Program-made: the position numbers and the translations under genes
The notes under the pieces: model-generated
Seen by the model: the letters and a program-made list of their open reading frames with translations, nothing else
The model's database searches: none
Told to the model about the DNA's origin: nothing
NCBI RefSeq assembly: GCF_001314875.1
Contig: NZ_LJZS01000002.1
Location: 124,001-188,000, forward strand
Length of the DNA stretch: 64,000 bases
Source of the DNA: Halomonas sp. HL-48
Lineage (GTDB): Bacteria; Pseudomonadota; Gammaproteobacteria; Pseudomonadales; Halomonadaceae
Direction: 5' to 3'
Part shown: in pieces, positions 46,518 through 56,006 of the stretch
How the letters are laid out: every line of letters starts with the position of its first letter
Position numbering within the stretch: the first letter of the stretch is position 1

Positions 46518-47348
46518 ATGTCTACCGATTCCCGCCTTCGTAACGTGCTCACTATCGCGGGCTCCGACCCGTCCGGCGGCGCGGGGCTTCAGGGTGATCT
46601 CAAAACCTTTTCAGCGCTCGGCGTGTACGGCACCAACGTGATCACCGCGGTCATCGCCCAGAACACCTGCGGCGTCGCCTCGGTGTATCCCGTATCGCCC
46701 CAGGCGATTCGTGAGCAGCTCGATCACCTGCTGGATGACGTCGCCATCGATGCGGTCAAAATCGGCATGGTCGCCAGTCGCGACGTGGCCGAGGTGATCG
46801 CTGAGACGCTGAGTCGGCGGCGGCCACGCTGGATCGTGCTCGACCCGGTGATGGTGGCCAAGAGCGGCGATATCCTGGTCGATAATGAAGGCATCCGCGC
46901 GGTGCGCGACGTTCTGGTGCCGCTGGCGGACGTGATTACCCCCAACCTGCCGGAGGCCGCAGTGCTTCTCGATTCCCCCTCGCCGGTCAGTCTAGATGAG
47001 ATGGAGGCGATGCTACCGGGCTTGACCCAACTGGGCGCGCCCTACGTGGTGCTCAAGGGCGGACACCTGCGCGGCGAAACCTGCCCCGACCTGCTGGCGA
47101 CACCCCATGAGCACCGCTGGCTGCCGGCCTCGCGCATCGCCACCGAGAACCTGCACGGCACCGGCTGTGCGCTATCGTCGGCAATCGCTGCCTGCCTGGC
47201 CAAGCTTCCCGCTGACGCCTCGGCAGAGGCCCCGGTGGCGGCGATTAGCGACGCCAAGCAATGGCTGCATGCCGCCCTTGAGGCCAGCGTACGGCTGGAG
47301 GTGGGGCGCGGACGTGGCCCGGTACATCATTTTCATGCCTGGTGGTAA
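46518..47348 (+). CDS. thiD: Hydroxymethylpyrimidine/phosphomethylpyrimidine kinase ThiD
   Basis: The 276-residue ribokinase-fold enzyme phosphorylates HMP and then HMP-P for thiamine synthesis. Motifs are LTIAGSDPSGGAGLQGDLKTFSALGVYG at the N-terminus, VDAVKIGMV-like IDAVKIGMVAS, LDPVMVAKSGD and the anion-hole ENLHGTGCALSSAI near residue 212. No TPP riboswitch is recognisable upstream. It is a single-gene unit followed by the Usp gene. Confidence 0.93.
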   Translation: MSTDSRLRNVLTIAGSDPSGGAGLQGDLKTFSALGVYGTNVITAVIAQNTCGVASVYPVSPQAIREQLDHLLDDVAIDAVKIGMVASRDVAEVIAETLSRRRPRWIVLDPVMVAKSGDILVDNEGIRAVRDVLVPLADVITPNLPEAAVLLDSPSPVSLDEMEAMLPGLTQLGAPYVVLKGGHLRGETCPDLLATPHEHRWLPASRIATENLHGTGCALSSAIAACLAKLPADASAEAPVAAISDAKQWLHAALEASVRLEVGRGRGPVHHFHAWW

Positions 47349-47480
47349 GCGGTTGGCGTGTAGACGTTTCGAGCGTGTCTTGTCTAGCTTGCGCAATAGC
47401 CCGTTGCGCACCATGCTGAAGGGTGTTCGCATGCAGGCTGGCTAAACAAGGCTGAGTTGCTCGGCCGAGGAGCGTTTGCG

Positions 47481-48323
47481 ATGACCCGTACCGTGCTGTT
47501 TGCCACTGATCTCTCCGCCGATAACCGCGCCGCCTTTGCCAGAGCGCTGCGCCTGGCTTACGCCGACGGCGCGCAGCTGGATATCGTCCATGTGCTCGAC
47601 CCCTACCTGCCCCGCCGTGTGCTCCACGATGTGGAAGCGGCGGTGGTGGATGATATCGCCGCCACCCTCAAGGATATTCGCGAAGACTACGCCCTGGAAG
47701 AGCCCAAAACGCTGATCCAGACCGTTGCTGGGGCGCCTTATGTGGAGATTATCCGCGAAGCCCACGAGCGTCAGGCGGACCTTGTGGTGGTGGGCATGCA
47801 CCGCAAGCGTGGCCAGAAAGACCTGCTGTTGGGGGCCACGTCAATGCGCATCATCCGCAGTGCCCCTTGCCCCGTCGTCGTCGCCTCGCAGCCCCCCACC
47901 CAGCCGTGGCAGTCGATACTCGTACCGGTCGACTTTTCGCTGACGGCCCGGCATAGCCTGCGCGAGGCGTTGCAGCGCTTCCCCGACGCCTCGCTGACGC
48001 TGTTGCATGCCTGGAGCTTGCCAGGAGAGCGGGAGCTGGGCTCGCATCCGTACTACGCCCAGTGGCGCGACCACGAGGTGGCGAGGCTGCGCGAGCATTT
48101 ATCCAGGGAAATCGACAGCCTGATGAGTGAGCTTGCCGGCGTGCCCGACGTTGAGTTGGTGCTCGAACACGGCGCGCCGTGTGAGGTGCTGAGTGGCTAC
48201 ATCAAACGCCATACCCCCGACCTGGTGGTGGTCGGTAGCCGTGACCAACCGCATCATGCCAGCGAGCTGACGGGCATGCTGCTAAGCGAGCCGCATTGCG
48301 ATGTCATGCTGTGCCGCGGGTGA
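47481..48323 (+). CDS. Tandem universal stress protein
   Basis: Starting at 47481 behind GAGGAG gives 280 residues with two Usp domains. The first (about 1-138) ends with VVVGMHRKRGQKDLLLGATSMRIIRSAPCPVVV, an ATP-loop-like motif. The second (about 143-280) ends with VVVGSRDQPHHASELTGMLLSEPHCDVML, where the loop is degenerate. Such proteins are cytoplasmic, often nucleotide-binding and stress-induced. No partner genes suggest a specific role. Confidence 0.85.
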   Translation: MTRTVLFATDLSADNRAAFARALRLAYADGAQLDIVHVLDPYLPRRVLHDVEAAVVDDIAATLKDIREDYALEEPKTLIQTVAGAPYVEIIREAHERQADLVVVGMHRKRGQKDLLLGATSMRIIRSAPCPVVVASQPPTQPWQSILVPVDFSLTARHSLREALQRFPDASLTLLHAWSLPGERELGSHPYYAQWRDHEVARLREHLSREIDSLMSELAGVPDVELVLEHGAPCEVLSGYIKRHTPDLVVVGSRDQPHHASELTGMLLSEPHCDVMLCRG

Positions 48324-48393
48324 TTGTACGGAACTTTTATTAGAATGGAGAGTAGTATAGGTACTGTCTTGCATAACCAAGAGGTACCTTGCC

Positions 48394-48978
48394 ATGTCAT
48401 CACTCTCAAAGATCGTGCCGCGCGGTGTCGGCGTCTGGCTTGCGGGCGCCATGCTGCTCCTCGGATCAAACGGGCTCTGGGCGCAAACGGTGAGCGAAGA
48501 GGGTGAGCGCTTCGAGCGCAGCCTGGAAGAGAATGGCCAGCGCTACGAGCTGATCGGCAGCGGCGTGTTCACCTACATGATTTGGACCGCCTACGCCGGC
48601 GCGTATTACCAGGCGGAAGGCGAGACCGATCCACAGCCGCAGCGCGATATACCGCGGCGTCTTGAGCTGGCCTACTTCCACGATATCGAGGCCGACGAGT
48701 TCGCCGAGGCGACCACCGATACCCTTCAGGAGTCGCTGAGCAGCAGTGACTTCCGCTCCCTCGAAAGTGATATCGACGCCTTTAACGATAGCTATCGCGA
48801 CGTGACCCCTGGGGATCGCTACGTGCTGAGCTGGGATGGTGATCAACTGCGCCTCGTGCTCAACGGCGAGACGCTGTATGAAGGCGGCGATGCCGAGTTA
48901 GCCAATGCCATGTTCGGCATCTGGCTGGGCGAGGAACCGCTGGGCGACGACTTTCGCGATGCGCTACTGGGTAAGTAA
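48394..48978 (+). CDS. Chalcone-isomerase-like periplasmic protein
   Basis: The 194-residue protein has a signal peptide (about 1-31, ending LWAQT), then the bacterial chalcone-isomerase-like core: RYELIGSGVFTYMIWTAYAGAYY, PRRLELAYFHDIEADEFAEATTDTL, DAFNDSYRDVTPGDRYVLSWDGDQLRLVLNGETLYEG and NAMFGIWLGEEPLGDDFRDALLG. The bacterial family has no shown isomerase activity and may bind lipids or act in the envelope. It is separate from dtd, which has its own promoter. Confidence 0.75.
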   Translation: MSSLSKIVPRGVGVWLAGAMLLLGSNGLWAQTVSEEGERFERSLEENGQRYELIGSGVFTYMIWTAYAGAYYQAEGETDPQPQRDIPRRLELAYFHDIEADEFAEATTDTLQESLSSSDFRSLESDIDAFNDSYRDVTPGDRYVLSWDGDQLRLVLNGETLYEGGDAELANAMFGIWLGEEPLGDDFRDALLGK

Positions 48979-49029
48979 TCACACGGCCTAACGGCGCGTT
49001 ATACTGGTGCTTTTGCGGGAGGAAGCGGC

Positions 49030-49467
49030 GTGAAAGCACTTATTCAGCGGGTTAATCGCGCAAGTGTCGATGTAGATGGGCAATGCGTTGGTGCAATAGA
49101 ACATGGTCTGCTGGCGCTGGTCGGCGTCGAAAAGGGTGATTGCGACGCCGACGCCGACAAACTACTCCACAAGCTGCTTCACTACCGCGTCTTCAGCGAT
49201 GCCGATGGCAAGATGAACCAGAATGTCCAGCAGGTCGAAGGCGGCCTGCTGCTGGTATCGCAGTTCACCCTGGCCGCCGATACGCATAAAGGCTTGAGGC
49301 CCAGTTTCTCAAGCGCCGCGCCCCCCGCCGAAGGCGAGCGGCTGTTCAACTACCTAGTGACCCGGGCGCAGGCTGCCTGGCAACACGTAGCCACCGGCGA
49401 GTTCGGCGCCAACATGCAGGTCTCGCTGGTCAACGACGGGCCGGTGACCTTTCTGCTGGAAAGTTAG
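49030..49467 (+). CDS. dtd: D-aminoacyl-tRNA deacylase Dtd
   Basis: The 145-residue enzyme removes D-amino acids and glycine from mis-charged tRNAs. Family motifs are [41 protein letters not shown] and the Gly-cisPro region [12 protein letters not shown]. It starts with GTG at 49030 behind GGGAGGAAG, and a TATACT hexamer about 30 bp further upstream may be its -10. It converges on yheS. Confidence 0.95.
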   Translation: MKALIQRVNRASVDVDGQCVGAIEHGLLALVGVEKGDCDADADKLLHKLLHYRVFSDADGKMNQNVQQVEGGLLLVSQFTLAADTHKGLRPSFSSAAPPAEGERLFNYLVTRAQAAWQHVATGEFGANMQVSLVNDGPVTFLLES

Positions 49468-49474
49468 TGGTTGC

Positions 49475-51433
49475 TTAAGCGTTTTCGCTGGCCTGTAGCT
49501 CGCCCTCCATCTCCTCCAGTGCCTCCTCGGCCGCCAGCCACTGGGCTTCGGCGTCGTTGAGGCGCGTCATGATGTCCGCCTGTCGGGCCAGGGTGTCGGT
49601 CAGTTCCGCCTTGCGCGCGTCGTCGGTGTAAAGCGTCGGGTCGGCAAGGGTTTCTTCCAGTTTGGCAAGGGCCGCCTGTTCGCGCTCCATGGCTTTTTCT
49701 GCCTGGTCGCGTTCCTTTTTCAGCGGGCGCAGCTTTTCGCGCAGCTCGGCGGCGGCTTTGCGCGCCGCCTTGCGGGCATCGCGGTTATCGCCGCCAGCCT
49801 GCTGGCCCTGGCGTTCGCTTTTCTCACTACGGCTGTCCCGGCGGCTTTCTTCCAGGCGCGCTTTCAGCCAGGCCCGGTAATCGTCGAGGTCACCGTCGAA
49901 GGGTTCGACGCGGTGGTCGGCGACCCGCCAGAACTCATCCACCGTGGCGCGCAGCAGGTGGCGGTCGTGAGACACCAGGATCACGGTGCCCTCGAAGCTG
50001 GCCAGTGCCTGGGTCAGCGCCTCGCGCATTTCCAGGTCCAGGTGGTTGGTCGGTTCGTCCAGCAGCAACAGATTGGGCTTCTGCCATGCCACCAGCGCCA
50101 ACGCCAGGCGGGCCTTCTCACCGCCTGAAAAGCTGGCGACTTGGCCAAACGCATCGTCGCCGCGAAAACCAAACCCGCCCAGGAAGTTGCGAATCTCCTG
50201 ATCGCTGGCGGTGGGCGAAAGCCGCTGCACGTGCACAAACGGCGTGGTGGTAACGTCGAGCCCTTCCAACTGGTGTTGGGCAAAGTAGCCGATCGCCAGG
50301 TGTTCGCCCGGTACGCGCTCGCCTTCCAGAAGATCTAGCTCACCGGTGAGCGATTTGATCAGCGTTGATTTGCCGGCGCCGTTGGGCCCCAGCAGGCCGA
50401 TACGGCTGCCGGGTAACAGCGTGAGGTTGACCTTTTCGAGCTGGGCGATATCGCCCGCCTCCCCCCGGTAGCCCAGCGTCGCCTGGTCGAGCACCAGCAG
50501 CGGGTGCGACGTCTTGTCCGCTGCCGGAAGCGTAAAGTGGAACGGCGAGTCGACGTGGGCAACGGCAATGTCTTCCATGCGCTCGAGCATCTTGACGCGG
50601 CTTTGCGCCTGCTTGGCCTTGGTCGCCTTGGCCTTGAAGCGCGTGATAAAGCGCTCGATTTCTTCGCGCCGCGCCTGCTGCTTGGCGGCTTCGGCCTGCT
50701 GGAGGGCAAGCTTCTCGGCGCGGGTGCGCTCAAAGCGCGAGTAGTTGCCGCGGTAAAGCTCCAGCGTTTGATGATGCATGTGCACGATGTGGTCGCACAC
50801 GGCATCCAGGAAATCACGGTCGTGGGAAATCAGCAGCAGCGTGCCGGGATAGCGGGTAAGCCACTGCTCCAGCCACAGCAGCGCGTCAAGGTCGAGGTGG
50901 TTGGTGGGCTCATCGAGAAGCAGCAGGTCCGAGGGCATGAACAGCGTGCGGGCAAGATTGACGCGCATTCGCCAGCCGCCGGAAAACGACGACAGGGGTC
51001 GCGTGAGGTCCGCCTGGACAAAGCCGAGCCCGACCAGCAGCTGGGCTGCGCGCGACTCGGCCCGATAGCCATCCAGGGTTTCGATCAGGCCGTGCAGTTC
51101 CGCTTCACGGTGAGGATTGTTGGCGTCCCGTGCCGCCTGCAAGTCGGCTTCTGCCTGGCGAAGATCGACATCGCCGTCCAGCACATAGTCGATGATGGGC
51201 CGGTCCAGGGTCTCGACTTCCTGGGCCATGTGGGCGATGCGTTGCCCGCCGCTCAGCTCCACGTCACCCTGATCGGGGCCGAGCTCGCCCAGCAGCAGTT
51301 TGAAGAGGCTCGACTTGCCTGCACCGTTTGCTCCGATAATGCCGGTCTTCACTCCGCTGGGCAGGGTCAGGTCGGCGTTGTCGAGTAGCGTTTGCGTGCC
51401 GCGTTGCAGGGCGACTTGGCGCAGTGCGATCAT
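49475..51433 (-). CDS. yheS: ABC-F ATPase YheS
   Basis: Starting at 51433 behind GGGAGAA gives 652 residues. Two ABC domains have Walker A GANGAGKSS and GPNGAGKST, signatures LSSFSGGWRMRVNLA and FSGGEKARLALA, and Walker B LLLDEPTNHLDLD and LLLDEPTNHLDLE. They are joined by a basic linker (about 235-315, the P-site tRNA motif region), with a coiled-coil C-terminus. No membrane segments. ABC-F proteins act on ribosomes; the YheS form aids translation of stalling sequences. TIGR02444 sits divergently. Confidence 0.9.
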   Translation of the reverse strand: MIALRQVALQRGTQTLLDNADLTLPSGVKTGIIGANGAGKSSLFKLLLGELGPDQGDVELSGGQRIAHMAQEVETLDRPIIDYVLDGDVDLRQAEADLQAARDANNPHREAELHGLIETLDGYRAESRAAQLLVGLGFVQADLTRPLSSFSGGWRMRVNLARTLFMPSDLLLLDEPTNHLDLDALLWLEQWLTRYPGTLLLISHDRDFLDAVCDHIVHMHHQTLELYRGNYSRFERTRAEKLALQQAEAAKQQARREEIERFITRFKAKATKAKQAQSRVKMLERMEDIAVAHVDSPFHFTLPAADKTSHPLLVLDQATLGYRGEAGDIAQLEKVNLTLLPGSRIGLLGPNGAGKSTLIKSLTGELDLLEGERVPGEHLAIGYFAQHQLEGLDVTTTPFVHVQRLSPTASDQEIRNFLGGFGFRGDDAFGQVASFSGGEKARLALALVAWQKPNLLLLDEPTNHLDLEMREALTQALASFEGTVILVSHDRHLLRATVDEFWRVADHRVEPFDGDLDDYRAWLKARLEESRRDSRSEKSERQGQQAGGDNRDARKAARKAAAELREKLRPLKKERDQAEKAMEREQAALAKLEETLADPTLYTDDARKAELTDTLARQADIMTRLNDAEAQWLAAEEALEEMEGELQASENA

Positions 51434-51462
51434 GCGTTCTCCCGAAAAGGATGGGTCATACA

Positions 51463-52050
51463 ATGCTGGATTCTACTGCGCTAGATTCTACCCGATTCGC
51501 GGCGTTACAGCAGGCACCGCTGTGGGATTTCGCACTGGCATTCTACGCCCGCCCCGGCGTCGAGCAGGCGTGCCTCACGCTTCAGGATACCGCTGCGGTG
51601 GACGTATGTGAGCTGCTGTTTCACGGCTGGCTCTTTGCTCACGGGCTTGAGGCGCGGCCAGAGGTGTTATCAGGGCAGCGTCAGCTATGTATCGAATGGC
51701 AGGCCGGTGTTACCGAGGTGCTGCGCGGGTTACGGCGTGACCTGAAACGCGCCGAACATCCCAGCGAGACGCTCTCGTTGCTGCGCGAGCGGATCAAGCA
51801 GGCCGAATTACTCGCCGAGCGTGAAAACCTTCAACGTTGGCAGCGGTGGGCGTGGGACGCTGATCCGGCGTGCCTGCGCTTGAAAAATACGTCAACGATG
51901 CCGGACGATGCCGGAAGTTGGCTGCAAAAACGCCTATTATCGCCTCAGGAGTGGCAGCAGCTAACGCTCGATGAAGCGGCTATTGCCTCCCTGCAAGATG
52001 CCTTTGACGTGCTGGGTCATCAGCTTGACCCCTTACAGCGGGCGCGCTAG
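51463..52050 (+). CDS. TIGR02444 family protein
   Basis: The 195-residue all-helical protein matches TIGR02444 by pattern: PLWDFALAFYARPGVEQACLTLQDTAAVDVCELLFHGWLFA, a VTEVLRGLRRDLKR stretch and a variable C-terminus. Function is unknown. It is divergent from yheS, its usual neighbour in Pseudomonas. An ATG at 51451 is also in frame. Confidence 0.78.
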   Translation: MLDSTALDSTRFAALQQAPLWDFALAFYARPGVEQACLTLQDTAAVDVCELLFHGWLFAHGLEARPEVLSGQRQLCIEWQAGVTEVLRGLRRDLKRAEHPSETLSLLRERIKQAELLAERENLQRWQRWAWDADPACLRLKNTSTMPDDAGSWLQKRLLSPQEWQQLTLDEAAIASLQDAFDVLGHQLDPLQRAR

Positions 52051-52070
52051 CCTGAAAATTAGCTGCTTTT

Positions 52071-52089
52071 GAATAACTGATTGTTATTC
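52071..52089. promoter_or_regulatory. Inverted repeat upstream of teaA
   Basis: GAATAAC-TGATT-GTTATTC is a perfect 7-bp inverted repeat with a 5-bp spacer, about 130 bp before teaA. GAATAAC recurs as a direct copy at 52132-52138. No U-run follows, so an operator is likelier than a terminator. The element may take part in osmotic control of the tea genes. Confidence 0.35.
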
Positions 52090-52220
52090 GGTCTTGAAAC
52101 GCGCCGCGCTTCCTGGCGCAGGCATCATTGCGAATAACATAGCGCGTTTGTATGGCGCGCCGAGAAAGCAGATTCTTGCGCACTCGTACAGCGCGCTTAC
52201 CACTGCAAGGGGAACTCCGC

Positions 52221-53240
52221 ATGAAGGCAAGCAAGTTAGTAACGACGGCGAGCGTCAGTGCACTATTGGTTGGTATGTCGGGCGTCGCTCAGGCTGAAAA
52301 CTGGCGTTACGCGCACGAAGAATATGAAGGCGACGTTCAAGACGTGTTCGCCTATGCGTTCAAAGAGCACATCGAAGAAAACTCTGATCATACCGTTGAG
52401 GTTTATCGCTTTGGCGAGTTGGGCGAATCAGACGACATCATGGAGCAGACCCAAAACGGGATTCTCCAGTTCGTCAACCAGTCGCCCGGTTTTACTGGTT
52501 CACTGATTCCTGAAGCGCAAATCTTCTTCATTCCTTATCTGCTGCCCACGGATGAAGAAACCGTTTTAGAGTTCTTCGACGAGAGCAAAGCCATCAACGA
52601 GATGTTCCCAGAGCTTTATGCGGAGCAAGATCTCGAACTGCTGAAGATGTATCCAGAAGGTGAGATGGTGATTACCACCGATGAGAAGATCAGCTCGCCG
52701 GACGACCTGGATAACAAGAAAATCCGCACCATGACCAACCCGTTGCTGTCGGAAACCTACGAGGCCTTTGGCGCGTCGCCAACGCCGCTGCCTTGGGGTG
52801 AAGTCTATGGTGGCCTGGAAACAGGCGTGATTGACGGCCAGGAAAACCCGATTTTCTGGATTGAGTCTGGTGGTCTGTACGAAGTGTCTCCGCACCTGAC
52901 CTTTACCGGTCACGGGTGGTTCACTACCGCCATGATGGCTAACCAGGAGTTCTACGACGGATTGTCTGACGAAGACAAAGAGCTGGTTCAAGAGGCCTCA
53001 GCTGAAGCTTACGACCACACCATTGAGCACATCAAAGGTTTGGCCGACGAAGCACTGGAAAAAATCCAGGAAGACTCCGATGAAGTAACGGTAACTCGCT
53101 TGGACGAAGACCAGATCCAGGCTTTCCGTGACCGCGCGCCGCAGGTTGAAGAAGAGTTCCTGGAAATGACCGGTGATCGCGGTAAAGAGCTGCTTGAGCA
53201 GTTCAAAGCCGATCTTGAAGCGGTAACCGACGACGAATAG
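52221..53240 (+). CDS. teaA: Ectoine/hydroxyectoine-binding TRAP protein TeaA
   Basis: Starting at 52221 behind AGGGGA gives 339 residues with a Sec signal ending AQA (about residue 25). The mature N-terminus ENWRYAHEEYEGDVQDVFAYAFKEHIE and segments YRFGELGESDDIMEQTQNGILQFVNQSPGFTGSLIP, YPEGEMVITTDE, WGEVYGGLETGVIDGQENPIFWIESGGLYEVSPHLTF match H. elongata TeaA almost throughout from memory. TeaA binds ectoine with micromolar or better affinity and returns leaked compatible solute to the cell. A terminator follows, so it may be expressed above the permease. Confidence 0.93.
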   Translation: MKASKLVTTASVSALLVGMSGVAQAENWRYAHEEYEGDVQDVFAYAFKEHIEENSDHTVEVYRFGELGESDDIMEQTQNGILQFVNQSPGFTGSLIPEAQIFFIPYLLPTDEETVLEFFDESKAINEMFPELYAEQDLELLKMYPEGEMVITTDEKISSPDDLDNKKIRTMTNPLLSETYEAFGASPTPLPWGEVYGGLETGVIDGQENPIFWIESGGLYEVSPHLTFTGHGWFTTAMMANQEFYDGLSDEDKELVQEASAEAYDHTIEHIKGLADEALEKIQEDSDEVTVTRLDEDQIQAFRDRAPQVEEEFLEMTGDRGKELLEQFKADLEAVTDDE

Positions 53241-53277
53241 TAGCGCTCGCTTGGTTAGGCGCTTTAACTGAAGTACC

Positions 53278-53305
53278 AAAGGGGCGGCCAGCGGCCGCCC
53301 CTTTT
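53278..53305 (+). terminator. Terminator between teaA and teaB
   Basis: AAAGGGGCGGCC and GGCCGCCCCTTTT surround an AGC loop, with a perfect 9-bp GC core and a T-run. Read-through would give teaABC; termination would give teaA alone in excess. Confidence 0.88.
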
Positions 53306-53482
53306 ACTTCTTATCGATGGCTGCATAGTATCGTGGCGCTATTCGGGCGTTAACATGCGATAACATTCGTTCATCTAACGTTGAACCAGTGGCACGGTGA
53401 TACCGTTAGGCTGAAATGAATGTATTGTGTGGTAGACAGTTCAGCAGCGCCCAGTGTTGAGATCGTTGTGGAAACGTGAAGT

Positions 53483-53501
53483 CGGCAGCAACAGGCTGCC
53501 G
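53483..53501 (+). other. Hairpin just before the teaB ribosome-binding site
   Basis: CGGCAGC-AACAG-GCTGCCG is a perfect 7-bp stem ending six bases before the teaB SD (AAAGGAG at 53507-53513). It could protect or modulate the permease mRNA start after the upstream terminator. Confidence 0.4.
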
Positions 53502-53520
53502 TGATAAAAGGAGTCCGGCC

Positions 53521-54099
53521 ATGACTGAAGAAGAGTCCGAGAAACATTACCGCTCTGGCTTGCCCGGTATCCTCGGGACTTTGGATACCACGATCAGCAA
53601 AATCGAGTCGGTAATTCTGGCCCTTGGCGTGCTATTGATGGCGCTGAATACCGTTACCAATGTGGTATCTCGCTTTGTGTTTGGTAACAGCATCATGTTC
53701 TCAGAAGAGCTCAACCGCATTCTGATTATCATGATCACCTTCGCGGGTATCGGCTACGCGGCCCGGCACGGGCGGCATATTCGCATGTCGGCGATCTACG
53801 ATGCGCTACCCACCGGGGGGCGCAGGGTGTTAATGATAGCCATTGCCCTATTTACCTCGTTGGTGATGTTCTTTTTGTTGTATTACTCGGTGGTCTACAT
53901 CCACGGTATGTACAGCAAAGGGCGCGTGCTGCCTTCCTTGGGGATGCCGATTTGGATTATTTATTTGTGGGTGCCTCTGGGGTTTTTCATTACCGGGGTC
54001 CAGTACCTGCTTACAGCAATCAAAAACATGACCTCCCGGGATGTATGGCTATCTACCGGGGTGGTGGATGGCTATAAAGATACCGAAACAGAAGTCTGA
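53521..54099 (+). CDS. teaB: TRAP small permease TeaB
   Basis: The ATG at 53521 behind AAAGGAG gives 192 residues with four hydrophobic segments and the DctQ-type pattern [54 protein letters not shown]. It is the small membrane subunit of the ectoine transporter and lies between teaA and teaC in the H. elongata order. Confidence 0.9.
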   Translation: MTEEESEKHYRSGLPGILGTLDTTISKIESVILALGVLLMALNTVTNVVSRFVFGNSIMFSEELNRILIIMITFAGIGYAARHGRHIRMSAIYDALPTGGRRVLMIAIALFTSLVMFFLLYYSVVYIHGMYSKGRVLPSLGMPIWIIYLWVPLGFFITGVQYLLTAIKNMTSRDVWLSTGVVDGYKDTETEV

Positions 54100-54126
54100 C
54101 GCAGGGCACAACTTAAGGGAATCGCT

Positions 54127-55410
54127 ATGACGACGATAATGGTCTCTACGATGATTGTCCTGCTGTTGCTGGGCTTTCCAATGATGATCCCGTTGATCAC
54201 CGCCTCGGCCATCGGGTTTTTCATGATGTTCGACGGGTTTGGCCAAATGGATACCTTGATTCAGCAGATGATGGCGGGTGTTCGTCCGGCCTCGCTGATC
54301 GCGGTGCCGATGTTTATTCTGGCCGCGGATATTATGACCCGCGGCCAGTCGGCCGGTCGCCTGATTGACATGGTGATGGCGTTTATCGGCCATGTAAAAG
54401 GCGGCCTGGCTGTCAGTACGGCGGCCTCGTGCACGCTGTTTGGAGCCGTCTCGGGTTCTACCCAGGCCACCGTAGTAGCAGTGGGTTCGCCGCTGCGCCC
54501 GCGCATGCTGAAAGCGGGGTATTCTGATTCGTTCACTCTGGCCTTGATTATTAACGCCAGCGATATTGCGTTTTTGATTCCTCCCAGCATCGGGATGATC
54601 ATTTATGGGGTAATTTCGGGCACCTCGATCGGCGAACTATTTATTGCCGGTATCGGGCCTGGCTTGATGATCTTGATGATGTTCGCCGCCTACAGCATGA
54701 TTTATGCGACGGTGAAAAACGTGCCTACCGAACCGAAAGCCAGTTGGGGAGAGCGTGGCAGGGCCGTGCAGAAAGCATTATGGCCGTTGGGTTTCCCGGT
54801 GATTATTGTGGGTGGTATTTACGGCGGTATTTTCAGCCCCACAGAAGCCGCTGCCGCCTGCGTGCTGTACGCCTTCTTTCTTGAGTTTTTGGTGTTCCGT
54901 TCGCTGAAAATGCACAATATCTACGCGATTGCAAAATCCACTGGCCTGATTACCGCCGTGGTATTTATCTTGGTAGCGGTGGGCAATAGCTTCTCGTGGA
55001 TTATTTCGTTTGCGCAAATTCCTCAGACCATTCTTGAGGCAGTGGGCGTGAATGATGCAGGCCCCACTGGCGTCTTGATTGCTATCTGCGTGGCCTTCTT
55101 TGTGGCCTGTATGTTTGTAGACCCGATTGTGGTCATTTTGGTGTTAACGCCGATTTTCGCCCCGGCCGTTGAGGCTACTGGGCTCGACCCGGTACTGGTG
55201 GGTATCTTGATTACCCTGCAGGTAGCGATTGGCTCGGCAACGCCGCCCTTTGGCTGCGATATCTTCACCGCGATTGCCATCTTCAAGCGCCCTTATTGGG
55301 ACGTGATCAAAGGCACTCCGCCGTTTATCTTTATGCTGATTTTGGCGGCGACGTTGCTGATTATGTTCCCGCAGATTGCACTGTTCCTGCGCGATGTGGC
55401 CTCTGGCTAA
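54127..55410 (+). CDS. teaC: TRAP large permease TeaC
   Basis: The 427-residue permease has the DctM layout: RPASLIAVPMFILAADIMTRGQSAGRLIDMVMAFIGHVKGGLAVSTAASCTLFGAVSGSTQATVVAVGSPLRPRMLKAGY, an IPPSIGMIIYG loop and IGSATPPFGCDIF near the C-terminus. It forms the Na+-coupled translocation path for ectoine with TeaB. teaD follows 21 bp later with SD GGAAAGGAGA. Confidence 0.92.
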   Translation: MTTIMVSTMIVLLLLGFPMMIPLITASAIGFFMMFDGFGQMDTLIQQMMAGVRPASLIAVPMFILAADIMTRGQSAGRLIDMVMAFIGHVKGGLAVSTAASCTLFGAVSGSTQATVVAVGSPLRPRMLKAGYSDSFTLALIINASDIAFLIPPSIGMIIYGVISGTSIGELFIAGIGPGLMILMMFAAYSMIYATVKNVPTEPKASWGERGRAVQKALWPLGFPVIIVGGIYGGIFSPTEAAAACVLYAFFLEFLVFRSLKMHNIYAIAKSTGLITAVVFILVAVGNSFSWIISFAQIPQTILEAVGVNDAGPTGVLIAICVAFFVACMFVDPIVVILVLTPIFAPAVEATGLDPVLVGILITLQVAIGSATPPFGCDIFTAIAIFKRPYWDVIKGTPPFIFMLILAATLLIMFPQIALFLRDVASG

Positions 55411-55431
55411 CGGGCGGAAAGGAGAACGCCA

Positions 55432-55875
55432 ATGTTTAACCGCATTTTAGTGCCGGTGGATGGCTCCAAGGGGGCCTTGAAAGCGCTTGAAAAAGCGGTG
55501 GGGCTACAGATGTTGACCGGCTCCGAGCTTTATTTGCTGTGTGTGTTCAAGCACCACAGCCTGCTGGAAGCGTCGCTTTCGATGGTGCGGCCCAACAAGA
55601 TGGATATTCCCGACGATGCGCTGAAAGAGTACGCCACGGAAATTGCCGTGCATGCCAAGTCCCACGCCATTGAAATGGGCGCCGATGGCGGACGCGTGCG
55701 GGCCTTTGTCAAAGGTGGCATGCCCTCCCGCACCATTGTTCGTTTTGCGCGCAAGCGCGAGTGTGACCTGATCGTCATCGGTGCCCAGGGCACCAATGGT
55801 GACAAGAACCTGCTGCTGGGCAGCGTTTCACAGCGGGTGGCGGGCGCGGCGCGCTGCCCGACGCTGGTGGTATAA
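55432..55875 (+). CDS. teaD: UspA-family protein TeaD
   Basis: The 147-residue single-domain Usp has the ATP-binding motif [17 protein letters not shown] near the C-terminus (G-x2-G-x9-G-S type). In H. elongata TeaD binds ATP and lowers TeaABC uptake. The gene order teaABCD is diagnostic. SD GGAAAGGAGA precedes the ATG. Confidence 0.92.
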   Translation: MFNRILVPVDGSKGALKALEKAVGLQMLTGSELYLLCVFKHHSLLEASLSMVRPNKMDIPDDALKEYATEIAVHAKSHAIEMGADGGRVRAFVKGGMPSRTIVRFARKRECDLIVIGAQGTNGDKNLLLGSVSQRVAGAARCPTLVV

Positions 55876-56006
55876 ACCGCGCCGTCTCTTCAATGTTGTA
55901 GGTGATCAATACCCGTCGTCCTTGGCAGATGCAGCCTGGGGCGGCGGGTGTTACTCTTTTAACAGTCCTCATTACGGTGCCTTGCACCCTGAAAAAAAGG
56001 TGTTTT

